Part shown: piece by piece, positions 22,691 through 36,700 of the stretch
Layout of the letters: every line of letters begins with the position of its first letter
Numbering within the stretch: position 1 is the stretch's first letter
From: Glandiceps talaboti
Lineage: Eukaryota > Hemichordata > Enteropneusta > Spengelidae
DNA length: 64,000 nt
NCBI RefSeq assembly: GCF_964340395.1
Contig: NW_027554288.1
Coordinates: 181,501 to 245,500, forward strand
Direction of reading: 5' to 3'
Translations under genes and position numbers: made by a program
The notes under the pieces: model-generated
Seen by the model: the letters and a program-made list of their open reading frames with translations, nothing else
What the model was told of the DNA's origin: nothing
The model's database searches: none

Positions 22691-23213
22691 GTAAAGATTT
22701 TTTAAACTTGAGATTAACTAATTTGACGGTACTTGATTGATTATGAAGATTGCAGTCAGGATCCTACATTTGACTCAAGCTCGGTGTATATTAAAGCTCA
22801 GTGTATATTTCATTCCCAATACTTTCCAACAAAAGTTTGTAACATCAAAACAGAATCTTTATCTAATGAAACACTTACAATACATTTAAAGAAATAATTT
22901 CGAATGAGTCATGGTTGTAATTCAAAGCTTTTTTTGAAATTGTTTCATGTTAATCCTGATATTTTGTTAATCCTGATATTTTGTTAAACCTGTGATTTAT
23001 ACATTGGTTTAGCCTGTGTTTTATTATCTATATACATTATTTCATATAAAACAAAACTAATCTATGAGATCTATCCTGAAAATTAGGATAATATATAATA
23101 TCTGGCAATTATTTTAAAATCCAATATTCGTATAAAACTTAAACTTATTAATTATCTGATTTGATTTTAGACTCAAAGAGAGTAAATATTTTAACAAGTC
23201 ATTGAGAATGACA
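22691..23213. other. Unassigned AT-rich spacer
   Basis: Contains only a short direct repeat TTAATCCTGATATTTTGT (around 22952 and 22970). No gene. Confidence 0.4.
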
Positions 23214-24025
23214 TAGTCCCCGCTATAATTGGGTTTTAAGGAATTATCACGACTCTGATCACGCAACAACACTTGTGAACCTAAATCAAACAGACTTAGA
23301 TATGTTCTGTCTGCTTGTTGGGCATGGAACATGCCTACAAAAATAAAGGATTGGTCGGGTATGGGGGATCATATCAAGATGAAAATGGATATGCACATAT
23401 ATGTCATAGAACACTGTCCTAATACCAACTTTGAATGTGATCTGTTCAAGCATGTCTGAGTTATGGCTTTGGACATAGAAAAATCGCAAACAAAATGGCT
23501 GCCAGGCAGCCATATTGGATCGTATCACAACAACAATGTATATGCACATGTATGTCATAGAACACTGTCCTAATGCCAACTTTGAATGAGATCTGTTCAA
23601 GCATGTCCGAGTTATGGCTTTGGACATGGAAAATTCACACACAAAATGGCTGCCAGGCAGCCATATTGGATCGTATCATGACGAAAATGGATATGCACAG
23701 GTATGTTATAGTACACTGTCCTAATGCCAACTTTGAATGAGATCTGTTCAAGCATGTCTGAGTTATGGCTTTGGACATAGAAAATTTGCAAACAAAATGG
23801 CTGCTAGTCGGCCATATTGGATCGTATCATAAAACAAATTGACGTGCATATGTATGCCATTGTATGTTGCCCCTGTACCATGTTTAAAAAAAATTGGTCC
23901 AGGCATCTCCAAGAAACGGCTGCGGAGGGACGGACGCACAGACGGACGGACGGATGCACAGACGCACGGACAGACGGAACCCATTCCATAATTCCCCGCC
24001 CCGGAATTCGTCCGGCGGGGACTAA
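23214..24025 (+). mobile_element. P2 element: pearl/HINE-like, second family
   Basis: Starts TAGTCCCCGCTATAATTGGG and ends GGCGGGGACTAA, giving 10-bp inverted ends TAGTCCCCGC/GCGGGGACTA. Three full ~152-bp core modules and a partial one contain AACACTGTCCTAAT, GATCTGTTCAAGCATGTC, GAGTTATGGCTTTGGACAT and AAATGGCTGCCAGGCAGCCA (modules near 23380, 23540, 23691 and 23842). A (GACG)n-type tetranucleotide tract follows (23926-23975), then a 3' hairpin CCCCGCC/GGCGGGG and CTAA. Same plan as P1, unrelated sequence. Forms of this element are very common in marine invertebrates, as far as I recall. Confidence 0.75.
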
Positions 24026-24187
24026 TTACAGCATCTTTATCTGATTTTGTGATTTTTAACAGTAAATTTTGGAAAGGATTCTTGATGGATTGCTTTTAAC
24101 TATGTACTGTAAATTAATCTTTTTTTCGTTTTTTTCTTTCTAAATGCCCAGCCCACTGCACTCATCTCAGCCAGGTGTCATATCACA

Positions 24188-24612
24188 GGGAGCCCAGGAA
24201 TGTTGTTATAAACAAACAAACAAACAAACAAATAAACAAATAAATAAATAAATAAATAATAAACAAAAAAACTAAATAAATATACATGGGATTCTAAAGT
24301 AATGGATAACTATCAATAAACATATATGTATGTATATACCGGTCTCTGAATGAGAAAATATAGGATATATTTCTATATATACCATCTATATGTTGTTAGT
24401 ATAAATAGGATATATAGAAACAAATAGTCTATTATTTCAATAGTATACAGACATGTATATACATATAGACATGTTTATAGACAGTTATCCACAAGTTTAA
24501 AATGATCTTTCATTTACCCATGCATATTAATTTATTTTTTCTTCATTTATTTACTTGTTTGTTTGTTTGTTTGTTCGTTTGACTGCAACACGGTTCTTGT
24601 GCTCCCTGTGCA
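24188..24612. mobile_element. Small inverted-repeat element (MITE-like)
   Basis: CACAGGGAGCCCAGGAAT followed by (AAAC)n(AAAT)n on the left is mirrored by (GTTT)n and TTCTTGTGCTCCCTGTG on the right. The terminal similarity is about 20 bp plus the A- or T-rich runs. Target duplication is not clear; no coding region. Confidence 0.5.
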
Positions 24613-24954
24613 CAAACATGAAGTAGTGGGTTCTTGCCTGTGTCAGTAATTATTTCAGTACTAAACTGATAATTTACTAAAACCCCAATTTGTTCTTGTT
24701 CTATAACGTACACATATATTTAATTTTGTTCCTCACATTTTTGCTCTGGCATTTTTTAATAAGACTGTTGCTATTACATTGCACCAGGCCTTGATATCAT
24801 TGAGTTGAGTCCAAAATGTTGACCAATGCTTGAATTTCATGGTATTTTACTAGCCTATACTTTAGTTTACTATTAAGTTAAATGGAAATACTCAACTGAC
24901 ATTTTCCTATGCCATTAAAACAGATTCACATTTATTGAGCAGATTTTGTAGACA
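24613..24954. other. Unassigned spacer
   Basis: No recognised feature. Confidence 0.4.
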
Positions 24955-25872
24955 TTTGACGGGAACATTCTTAGTACATGATTATCTCATTAGTGATATG
25001 CAGATTACAGGTGTAGCCAACGAAGCTGTTCATGCAAAAAGCTGTTCATTAACGATTCTTCAATGTGCGGGCAATTTCAAAGCTTGGCCAGAGGGAGGGG
25101 AAAAATAGCCCAGTATTTCAGCGGGCAACATATATTTCAGCTGTAAGATATGGGGAAAGGGGAAGACAGTGGGCAAAGCAGGAGTTTTTAATATTTGTTC
25201 ACAAAGTTAGTGAACAAATTTTACTATTTTTTTACAATATTCACAAGAGGCAAATTAATTGTGTAATACAATAGTTTATGTTTGACCACGTATGTCATCG
25301 AAACTGGTGAGGCAGTGCATTGAGATTGCAGCACAATCTAATATGTCAACTGACAACTGTCATTACGTATATATTACATGTAGAAGGAGAAACTGTTTTG
25401 TTGTGAGTATATCAAACAGCATCCTGAGTAAATTTAACATTAGAGCTTCAATGAATAGTGGACAGATGCCATATGTCTGGTAGAGGGTAGCGGAGAGAGG
25501 TGAAACCTTGGTGAAAATTGTGGGGAGCGGGCAGTGGGCAGGCACATCTGTTGGGAGGACAGGTTGTGTAATATCGTAGTGGGGAGGGCTGATACGTACA
25601 GCTTTCATTTTCCTCTCCAATCTTGAATCAAATGTAAAAAGTGTTTATTAGCTATGTTTTAACTTTCTGAAATAATTTCAGAAAAATGACTCATTTGCTG
25701 CACCTGAAATTACGTCTAAAAATGTGTCTTTTTGTCAAAAATCTATCATTCTAAAATACCTAGCAGATTGGGCAGGAATTTCATGGGGCTGCCTCTGGAG
25801 AGGTGTAGATGAAGCTGCATTCACAACATGCTGATCCCATTAGTGATATGCAAATTAGGTCTAACCATTTTT
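24955..25872 (-). mobile_element. P1 family, inverted fragment, interrupted
   Basis: 24955-25007 and 25707-25872 are two adjoining parts of one inverted P1 copy (landmarks GGGAACATTCTTAG, AGTGATATGCAGATTA, then CTAAAAATGTGTCTTTTTG, CAGATTGGGC and TTAGTGATATGCAAATTAG). They are separated by a 699-bp insertion. Confidence 0.65.
25008..25706. mobile_element. Insertion in P1 with short inverted ends (hAT-like?)
   Basis: A 699-bp insertion starting CAGGTGTAGC and ending GCTGCACCTG, a 10-bp inverted repeat with one mismatch. Flanking GCAGATTA and GAAATTAC could be decayed copies of an 8-bp target duplication, as hAT elements make. A 69-codon frame at 25065-25274 has no recognised motif. Non-autonomous if real. 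Confidence 0.4.
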
Positions 25873-26428
25873 ATAAAGTGCCAATGACGTTGTACATAGC
25901 ACAACTGTTGATGATACAGTTTAATTTTCTGTAATGATTAACGTGGTCTTCTTGCTAGACATACATTCTTTCAAGATTTATTCCCATGCCTTCCCATCCA
26001 TGGTGTTAATGTTATACCTGCTATATACACCATCATTTAAATATTACTATGGGCACTATCTTGTTTCTCGGCATACAATTTCGCAATGCTCATTCATTTA
26101 CCTTCCCATCACCAGTGTTATTTTGGCATTATACGTCATTGTTTACCTGTTGCTATGGGTGTGGTCTTGTTACTAAGGGCATTTACATATTCTACAATAA
26201 TGTTTATTCACTTGCAATCCCATCCCTGTTATAATTGTCAAGAAACCTATCATTTGACTGTTGCTAAGGGTTTGGTCATAGTTGCTAGGGTCAATTACAT
26301 AAGTATGACACATTCACTATTTGCAGACTCGCAGTAACACTTTCAGAATCATAACCAAATTTCATCTCCAGTAGTTAGAGAGGTAAAGTTCAATACCAAA
26401 ATCACTGCATCATCTACAAGACAGACAT

Positions 26429-26467
<39 letters not shown>

Positions 26468-26505
26468 GGCATTTTACATTGAACCAAAGTGTAGTTCAGT
26501 GTTTA
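25873..26505 (+). mobile_element. P1 family, copy 5 (diverged)
   Basis: Head GTGCCAATGACGTTGTACAT and TAGCACAACTG, diverged core modules with GTTGCTATGGGTGTGG (26150) and TGTTGCTAAGGGTTTGG (26262), (GACA)n at 26420-26466, and a weak 3' end GTAGTTCAGTGTTTAA. It is the most diverged copy here and therefore perhaps the oldest. Confidence 0.65.
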
Positions 26506-27204
26506 AGTTAGGTACAAATGTAGGCACAGTTTTCAAACAACCTCAGGGAGAGATTAATTCCAGTTCCATTCACACACAATTGTCATTATGTTAAGTACCC
26601 CATAAAAATTCTCATGGTTTAATTAGATCAATAAAGCAATAATTTCTGTATACTCTTTTTGCCTGACTGGCATTTCAACTAAAGAATCATGTTTTTTTTA
26701 GCTCTAATAATTTCTAAAGGGATGTAATTAATATCACCTAATCTACATCCCCAGAAACATCCCTGTGATAGTCACTACATGAAAGATATCGTATCCCTGT
26801 ATTGACAGATAATACTAATACCTACATCCTAAGAACACAACAGGTTGAATATACCATACTGGACTGTTCTAATTTAACTTGTTTCATCAGTGGTTTAGTC
26901 TAGTTCCTATACAGTATCGTTATGATTTATACCTTCACTTACAGTATAGTGAAGGCTCTGATGAAAGGTGTTAATTATGGCTCAGCCTCATTGTGAGTAA
27001 AACATGAACAGCACAAACCACTAGTAATAAAGGGGTGTCATCACTGCTCATTAAATATTAATTTGGTACAGCTGTTTTTACAAAATCCAATGTCCAACAA
27101 GAACTCCACCGCAGGTATGTTTAAACTAAATCACTTGGGGACTCAACAACATAATCATGTTTATATGAATGCTGTATGAGGGAGCACAGGAATGTGTGCT
27201 GATT
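26506..27204. other. Unassigned sequence
   Basis: No feature beyond a short stretch at 26590-26640 that resembles sequence beside the P1 copy at 61.2 kb. Confidence 0.4.
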
Positions 27205-27750
27205 GAGGGACTTAGGGGTAGACCATTCGATATCCTTGGCAGGACTGGAAGATTGGTGGAGAGTCATTATTTTTTTTCCCACCTGCTTGCCTGAGAATTA
27301 TTTTTTTTCTCCTTCGCCTATGCTGGTAACTTTTTTTTTCTTCTTTGCTTCTTTGAGATATCCGGAGTTTTCTTTACGTCCATGTTGAAGGCCTACATCT
27401 GTTGCCACAATTTTCTGTTTGGTTTTCGCACAGGGTAATACAGAGAGTAAAAAGATGCTGTTCTATCACACAGATTTTATTTAGAAAACTACATATTTCA
27501 TACATGTTTGATTTTCAATTAAATAAACATCATTGACGTTTTTATGCCATGGTATGATGACGCACTGAAAATACAAATCGGAAACTTGATTGGTGAGCTC
27601 AGACATTCAGATAGACCGGTAAGTTAAGGGTCTCCCCCTAGAAGCCCTGGAGGTTTTTACTTCTATGGGCAATGTTTAGGCTATTCACAGACACTTTCAG
27701 ACAATAATTTGCAAGCTTTACAAGACAGCTCTAACAATTGTAAAAAGCAA
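27205..27750 (-). repeat. Interspersed repeat P3, reverse copy, abutting the satellite
   Basis: Reverse-complement copy of 22150-22690. It begins ACTTAGGGGTAGACCATTCG and continues through CTGTTTGGTTTTCGCACAGG, TTTTATGCCATGGTATGATG and CAAGCTTTACAAGACAGCTC to AAAAAGCAACTAC. At that point the homology stops and the 54-bp satellite starts. Confidence 0.75.
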
Positions 27751-30700
27751 CTACTGTCAATTTGGTAGTCAAGATTCAATGTTTGGTAGTCTATATACCT
27801 TTGACTACTGCCAATTTGGTAGTTAAGATACAATGTTTGGTAGTCTATATACCCTTGACTACTGCCAATTTGGTAGTTAAGATACAATATTTGGTAGTCT
27901 ATATACCCTTGACTACTGCCAATTTGGTAGTCAAGATACAATGTTTGGTAGTCTATATACCCTTGACTACTGCCAATATGGTAGTCAAGATACAATGTTT
28001 GGTAGTGTATATACCCTTGACTACTGCCAATTTGGTAGTCAAGATACAATGTTTGGTAGTCTATATACCCTTTACTACTGACAATTTGGTAGCTAAGATA
28101 CTATGTTTGGTAGTCTATATACCCTTGACTACTGTCAATTTGGTAGTCAAGATACAATATTTGGTAGTCTATATACCCTTAACTACTGCCAATTTGGTAG
28201 CTAAGATACTATGTTTGGTAGTCTATATACCCTTGACTACTGTCAATTTGGTAGTCAAGATACAATGTTTGGTAGTCTATATACCCTTTACTACTGACAA
28301 TTTGGTAGTTAGGATACAATGTTTGGTAGTCTATATACCTTTGACTACTGTCAATTTGGTAGTCAAGATACAATGTTTGGTAGTCTATATACCCTTGACT
28401 ACTGCCAATTTGGTAGTCAAGATACAATGTTTGGTAGTCTATATATCCTTGACTACTATCAATTTGGTAGTCAAGATACAATGTTTGGTAGTCTATATAT
28501 CCTTGACTACTGTCAATTTGGTAGTCAAGATACAATGTTTGGTAGTCTATATACCCTTTACTACTGCCAATTTGGTAGTCAAGATACAATGTTTGGTAGT
28601 CTATATACCCTTGACTACTGCCAATTTAGTAGTCAAGATACAATGTTTGGTAGTCTATATACCCTTTACTACTGCCAATTTGGTAGTCAAGATACAATGT
28701 TTGGTAGTCTATATACCCTTGACTACTGCCAATTTGGTAGTCAAGATACAATGTTTGGTAGTCTATATACCCTTGACTACTGCCAATTTGGTAGTTAGGA
28801 TACAATGTTTGGTAGTCTATATACCCTTGACTACTGCCAATTTGGTAGTCAAGATACAATGTTTGGTAGTCTATATACCCTTGACTACTGACAATTTGGT
28901 AGTTAAGATAAAATGTTTGGTAGTCTATATACCCTTGACTACTGCCAATTTGGTAGTTAGGATACAATGTTTGGTAGTCTATATACCCTTGACTACTGCC
29001 AATTTTGTAGTCAAGATTCAATGTTTGGTAGTCTATATACCCTTGACTACTGCCAATTTAGTAGTCAAAATACAATGTTTGGTAGTCTATATACCCTTGA
29101 CTACTGACAATTTAGTAGTCAAAATACAATGTTTGGTAGTCTATATAACCTTGACTACTGTCAATTTGGTAGTCAAGATACAATGTTTGATAGTCTATAT
29201 ACCCTTGACTACTGTCAATTTGGTAGTCAAGATACAATGTTTGGTAGTCTATATACCCTTGACTACTGCCAATTTGGTAGTCAAGAAATTATGTTTGGTA
29301 GTCTATATACCCTTGACTACTGACAATTTAGTAGTCAAAATACAATGTTTGGTAGTCTATATACCCTTGACTACTGTCAATTTGGTAGTCAAGATACAAT
29401 GTTTGATAGTCTATATACCCTTGACTACTGTCAATTTGGTAGTCAAGATTCAATGTTTGGTAGTCTATATACCCTTGACTACTATCAATTTGGTAGTCAA
29501 GACACAATATTTGGTAGTCGATATATCCTTGACTACTGCCAATTTAGTAGTTAAGATACTATGTTTGGTAGTCTATATACCCTTGACTACTGCCAATTTG
29601 GTAGTCAAGATACAATGTTTGGTAGTCTATATACCCATTACTACTGCCAATTTAGTAGTCAAGATACAATGTTTGGTAGACTATATACCCTTGACTACTG
29701 CCAATTTGGTAGTTAAGATACTATGTTTGGTAGTCTATATACCCTTGACTACTGCCAATTTGGTAGTCAAGATACAATGTTTGGTAGGCTATATACCCTT
29801 GACTACTGTCAATTTGGTAGTTAAGATACAATGTTTGGTAGGCTATATACCCTTGACTACTGTCAATTTGGTAGTCAAGATACAATATTTGGTAGTCTAT
29901 ATACCCTTGACTACTGCCAATTTGGTAGTCAAGATACAATGTTTGGTAGGCTATATACCCTTGACTACTGTCAATTTGGTAGTTAAGATACAATGTTTGG
30001 TAGTCTATATACCCTTGACTACTGCCAATTTGGTAGTCAAGATACAATGTTTGGTAGTCTATATACCCTTGACTACTGCCAATTTGGTAGTCAAGATACA
30101 ATGTTTGGTAGTCTATATACCCTTGACTACTGTCAATTTGGTAGTTAAGATACAATGTTTGGTAGTCTATATACCCTTGACTACTGCCAATTTAGTAGTC
30201 AAGATACAATGTTTGGTAGTCTATATACCCTTGACTACTGCCAATATGGTAGTCAAGATACAATGTTTGGTAGTCTATATACCCTTGACTACTGCCAATT
30301 TAGTAGTCAAGATACAATGTTTGGTAGTCTATATACCCTTGACTACTGCCAATATGGTAGTCAAGATACAATGTTTGGTAGTCTATATACCCTTGACTAC
30401 TGCCAATTTAGTAGTCAAGATTCAATGTTTGGTAGTCTATATACCCTTAACTACTGCCAATTTGGTAGCTAAGATACTATGTTTGGTAGTCTATATACCC
30501 TTGACTACTGTCAATTTGGTAGTCAAGATACAATGTTTGGTAGTCTATATACCCTTTACTACTGACAATTTGGTAGTTAGGATACAATATTTGGTAGTCT
30601 ATATACCCTTAACTACTGCCAATTTGGTAGTCAAGATACAATGTTTGGTAGTCTATATACCTTTGACTACTGTCAATTTGGTAGTCAAGATACAATGTTT

Positions 30701-33700
30701 GGTAGTCTATATACCCTTGACTACTGCCAATTTGGTAGTCAAGATACAATGTTTGGTAGTCTATATATCCTTGACTACTGCCAATTTGGTAGTCAAGATA
30801 CAATGTTTGGTAGTCTATATACCCTTGACTACTGACAATTTAGTAGTCAAAATACAATGTTTGGTAGTCTATATACCCTTGACTACTGCCAATTTGGTAG
30901 TTAGGATACAATGTTTGGTAGTCTATATACCCTTGACTACTGCCAATTTGGTAGTCAAGATACAATGTTTGGTAGTCTATATACCCTTGACTACTGACAA
31001 TTTGGTAGTTAAGATAAAATGTTTGGTAGTCTATATACCCTTGACTACTGCCAATTTGGTAGTTAGGATACAATGTTTGGTAGTCTATATACCCTTGACT
31101 ACTGCCAATTTTGTAGTCAAGATTCAATGTTTGGTAGTCTATATACCCTTGACTACTGCCAATTTAGTAGTCAAAATACAATGTTTGGTAGTCTATATAC
31201 CCTTGACTACTGACAATTTAGTAGTCAAAATACAATGTTTGGTAGTCTATATAACCTTGACTACTGTCAATTTGGTAGTCAAGATACAATGTTTGATAGT
31301 CTATATACCCTTGACTACTGTCAATTTGGTAGTCAAGATACAATGTTTGGTAGTCTATATACCCTTGACTACTGCCAATTTGGTAGTCAAGAAATTATGT
31401 TTGGTAGTCTATATACCCTTGACTACTGACAATTTAGTAGTCAAAATACAATGTTTGGTAGTCTATATACCCTTGACTACTGTCAATTTGGTAGTCAAGA
31501 TACAATGTTTGATAGTCTATATACCCTTGACTACTGCCAATTTGGTAGTCAAGATACAATGTTTGGTAGTCTATATACCTTTGACTACTGTCAATTTGGT
31601 AGTCAAGATACAATGTTTGGTAGTCTATATATCCTTGACTACTGCCAATTTAGTAGTCAAGATACAATGTTTGGTAGTCTATATACCTTTGACTACTGTC
31701 AATTTGGTAGTCAAGATTCAATGTTTGGTAGTCTATATACCTTTGACTACTGTCAATTTGGTAGTCAAGATACAATGTTTGGTAGTCTATATACCTTTGA
31801 CTACTGTCAATTTGGTAGTCAAGATACAATGTTTGGTAGTCTATATACCTTTGACTACTGTCAATTTGGTAGTCAAGATACTATGTTTGGTAGTCTATAT
31901 ACCTTTGACAACTGTCAATTTGGTAGTCAAGATTCAATGTTTGGTAGTCTATATACCTTTGACTACTGTCAATTTGGTAGTCAAGATACAATGTTTGATA
32001 GTCTATATACCCTTGACTACTGTCAATTTGGTAGTCAAGATACAATGTTTGGTAGTCTATATACCCTTGACTACTGCCAATTTGGTAGTCAAGAAATTAT
32101 GTTTGGTAGTCTATATACCCTTGACTACTGACAATTTAGTAGTCAAAATACAATGTTTGGTAGTCTATATACCCTTGACTACTGTCAATTTGGTAGTCAA
32201 GATACAATGTTTGATAGTCTATATACCCTTGACTACTGTCAATTTGGTAGTCAAGATTCAATGTTTGGTAGTCTATATACCCTTGACTACTATCAATTTG
32301 GTAGTCAAGACACAATATTTGGTAGTCGATATATCCTTGACTACTGCCAATTTAGTAGTTAAGATACTATGTTTGGTAGTCTATATACCCTTGACTACTG
32401 CCAATTTGGTAGTCAAGATACAATGTTTGGTAGTCTATATACCCATTACTACTGCCAATTTAGTAGTCAAGATACAATGTTTGGTAGACTATATACCCTT
32501 GACTACTGCCAATTTGGTAGTTAAGATACTATGTTTGGTAGTCTATATACCCTTGACTACTGCCAATTTGGTAGTCAAGATACAATGTTTGGTAGGCTAT
32601 ATACCCTTGACTACTGTCAATTTGGTAGTTAAGATACAATGTTTGGTAGGCTATATACCCTTGACTACTGTCAATTTGGTAGTCAAGATACAATATTTGG
32701 TAGTCTATATACCCTTGACTACTGCCAATTTGGTAGTCAAGATACAATGTTTGGTAGGCTATATACCCTTGACTACTGTCAATTTGGTAGTTAAGATACA
32801 ATGTTTGGTAGTCTATATACCCTTGACTACTGCCAATTTGGTAGTCAAGATACAATGTTTGGTAGTCTATATACCCTTGACTACTGCCAATTTGGTAGTC
32901 AAGATACAATGTTTGGTAGTCTATATACCCTTGACTACTGTCAATTTGGTAGTTAAGATACAATGTTTGGTAGTCTATATACCCTTGACTACTGCCAATT
33001 TGGTAGTCAAGATACAATGTTTGGTAGTCTATATACCTTTGACTACTGTCAATTTGGTAGTTAAGATACAATGTTTGGTAGTCTATATACCCTTGACTAC
33101 TGCCAATTTAGTAGTCAAGATACAATGTTTGGTAGTCTATATACCCTTGACTACTGCCAATATGGTAGTCAAGATACAATGTTTGGTAGTCTATATACCC
33201 TTGACTACTGCCAATTTAGTAGTCAAGATACAATGTTTGGTAGTCTATATACCCTTGACTACTGCCAATATGGTAGTCAAGATACAATGTTTGGTAGTCT
33301 ATATACCCTTGACTACTGCCAATTTAGTAGTCAAGATTCAATGTTTGGTAGTCTATATACCCTTAACTACTGCCAATTTGGTAGCTAAGATACTATGTTT
33401 GGTAGTCTATATACCCTTGACTACTGTCAATTTGGTAGTCAAGATACAATGTTTGGTAGTCTATATACCCTTTACTACTGACAATTTGGTAGTTAGGATA
33501 CAATATTTGGTAGTCTATATACCCTTAACTACTGCCAATTTGGTAGTCAAGATACAATGTTTGGTAGTCTATATACCTTTGACTACTGTCAATTTGGTAG
33601 TCAAGATACAATGTTTGGTAGTCTATATACCCTTGACTACTGCCAATTTGGTAGTCAAGATACAATGTTTGGTAGTCTATATATCCTTGACTACTATCAA

Positions 33701-36700
33701 TTTGGTAGTCAAGATACAATGTTTGGTAGTCTATATATCCTTGACTACTGTCAATTTGGTAGTCAAGATACAATGTTTGGTAGTCTATATACCCTTTACT
33801 ACTGCCAATTTGGTAGTCAAGATACAATGTTTGGTAGTCTATATACCCTTGACTACTGCCAATTTAGTAGTCAAGATACAATGTTTGGTAGTCTATATAC
33901 CCTTTACTACTGCCAATTTGGTAGTCAAGATACAATGTTTGGTAGTCTATATACCCTTGACTACTGCCAATTTGGTAGTCAAGATACAATGTTTGGTAGT
34001 CTATATACCCTTGACTACTGCCAATTTGGTAGTTAGGATACAATGTTTGGTAGTCTATATACCCTTGACTACTGCCAATTTGGTAGTCAAGATACAATGT
34101 TTGGTAGTCTATATACCCTTGACTACTGACAATTTGGTAGTTAAGATAAAATGTTTGGTAGTCTATATACCCTTGACTACTGCCAATTTGGTAGTTAGGA
34201 TACAATGTTTGGTAGTCTATATACCCTTGACTACTGCCAATTTTGTAGTCAAGATTCAATGTTTGGTAGTCTATATACCCTTGACTACTGCCAATTTAGT
34301 AGTCAAAATACAATGTTTGGTAGTCTATATACCCTTGACTACTGACAATTTAGTAGTCAAAATACAATGTTTGGTAGTCTATATAACCTTGACTACTGTC
34401 AATTTGGTAGTCAAGATACAATGTTTGATAGTCTATATACCCTTGACTACTGTCAATTTGGTAGTCAAGATACAATGTTTGGTAGTCTATATACCCTTGA
34501 CTACTGCCAATTTGGTAGTCAAGAAATTATGTTTGGTAGTCTATATACCCTTGACTACTGACAATTTAGTAGTCAAAATACAATGTTTGGTAGTCTATAT
34601 ACCCTTGACTACTGTCAATTTGGTAGTCAAGATACAATGTTTGATAGTCTATATACCCTTGACTACTGCCAATTTGGTAGTCAAGATACAATGTTTGGTA
34701 GTCTATATACCTTTGACTACTGTCAATTTGGTAGTCAAGATACAATGTTTGGTAGTCTATATATCCTTGACTACTGCCAATTTAGTAGTCAAGATACAAT
34801 GTTTGGTAGTCTATATACCTTTGACTACTGTCAATTTGGTAGTCAAGATTCAATGTTTGGTAGTCTATATACCTTTGACTACTGTCAATTTGGTAGTCAA
34901 GATACAATGTTTGGTAGTCTATATACCTTTGACTACTGTCAATTTGGTAGTCAAGATACAATGTTTGGTAGTCTATATACCTTTGACTACTGTCAATTTG
35001 GTAGTCAAGATACTATGTTTGGTAGTCTATATACCTTTGACAACTGTCAATTTGGTAGTCAAGATTCAATGTTTGGTAGTCTATATACCTTTGACTACTG
35101 TCAATTTGGTAGTCAAGATACAATGTTTGGTAGTCTATATACCTTTGACTACTGCCAATTTAGTAGTCAAGATACAATGTTTGGTAGTCTATATACCCTT
35201 GACTACTGCCAATTTAGTAGTCAAGATTCAATGTTTGGTAGTCTATATACCTTTGACTACTGTCAATTTGGTAGTCAAGATACAATGTTTGGTAGTCTAT
35301 ATACCTTTGACTACTGTCAATTTGGTAGTCAAGATTCAATGTTTGGTAGTCTATATACCCTTGACTACTATCAATTTGGTAGTCAAGATACAATATTTGG
35401 TAGTCTATATACCCTTGACTACTGCCAATTTGGTAGTCAAGATACAATGTTTGGTAGGCTATATACCCTTGACTACTGTCAATTTGGTAGTTAAGATACA
35501 ATGTTTGGTAGTCTATATACCCTTGACTACTGCCAATTTGGTAGTCAAGATACAATGTTTGGTAGTCTATATACCCTTGACTACTGCCAATTTGGTAGTC
35601 AAGATACAATGTTTGGTAGTCTATATACCCTTGACTACTGCCAATTTGGTAGTTAAGATACAATGTTTGGTAGTCTATATACCCTTGACTACTGCCAATT
35701 TGGTAGTCAAGATACAATGTTTGGTAGTCTATATACCTTTGACTACTGTCAATTTGGTAGTTAAGATACAATGTTTGGTAGTCTATATACCCTTGACTGC
35801 TGCCAATTTAGTAGTCAAGATACAATGTTTGGTAGTCTATATACCCTTGACAACTGCCAATATGGTAGTCAAGATACAATGTTTGGTAGTCTATATACCC
35901 TTGACTACTGCCAATTTAGTAGTCAAGATACAATGTTTGGTAGTCTATATACCCTTGACTACTGCCAATATGGTAGTCAAGATACAATGTTTGGTAGTCT
36001 ATATACCCTTGACTACTGCCAATTTAGTAGTCAAGATTCATTGTTTGGTAGTCTATATACCTTTGACTACTGCCAATTTGGTAGTCAAGATACAATATTT
36101 GGTAGTCTATATACCAATGACTACTGCCAATTTGGTAGTCAAGATACTATGTTTGGTAGACTATATACCCTTGACTACTGCCAATTTGGTAGTTAAGATA
36201 CTATGTTTGGTAGTCTATATACCCTTGACTACTGCCAATTTGGTAGTCAAGATACAATGTTTGGTAGGCTATATACCCTTGACTACTGTCAATTTGGTAG
36301 TCAAGATACAATGTTTGGTAGTCTATATACCCTTGACTACTGCCAATTTAGTAGTCAAGATACAATGTTTGGTAGTCTATATACCCTTGACTTTACTACT
36401 GCCAATTTGGTAGTTAAGATACAATATTTGGTAGTCTATATACCCTTGACTACTGCCAATTTGGTAGTCAAGATACTATGTTTGGTAGTCTATATACCCT
36501 TGACTACTGCCAATTTGGTAGTCAAGATACAATGTTTAGTAGTCCATATACCCTTGACTACTGCCAATTTAGTAGTCAAGATACAATGTTTGGTAGTCCA
36601 TATACCCTTGACTACTGACAATTTAGTAGTCAAGATACAATGTTTGGTAGTCTATATACCCTTGACCTTACTACTGCCAATTTGGTAGTCAAGATACAAT

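Noticed and set aside
22952-22990. Telomere- or LTR-like short direct repeats
   Set aside because: Only two copies of an AT-rich word; no LTR pair, primer site or polypurine tract is seen.
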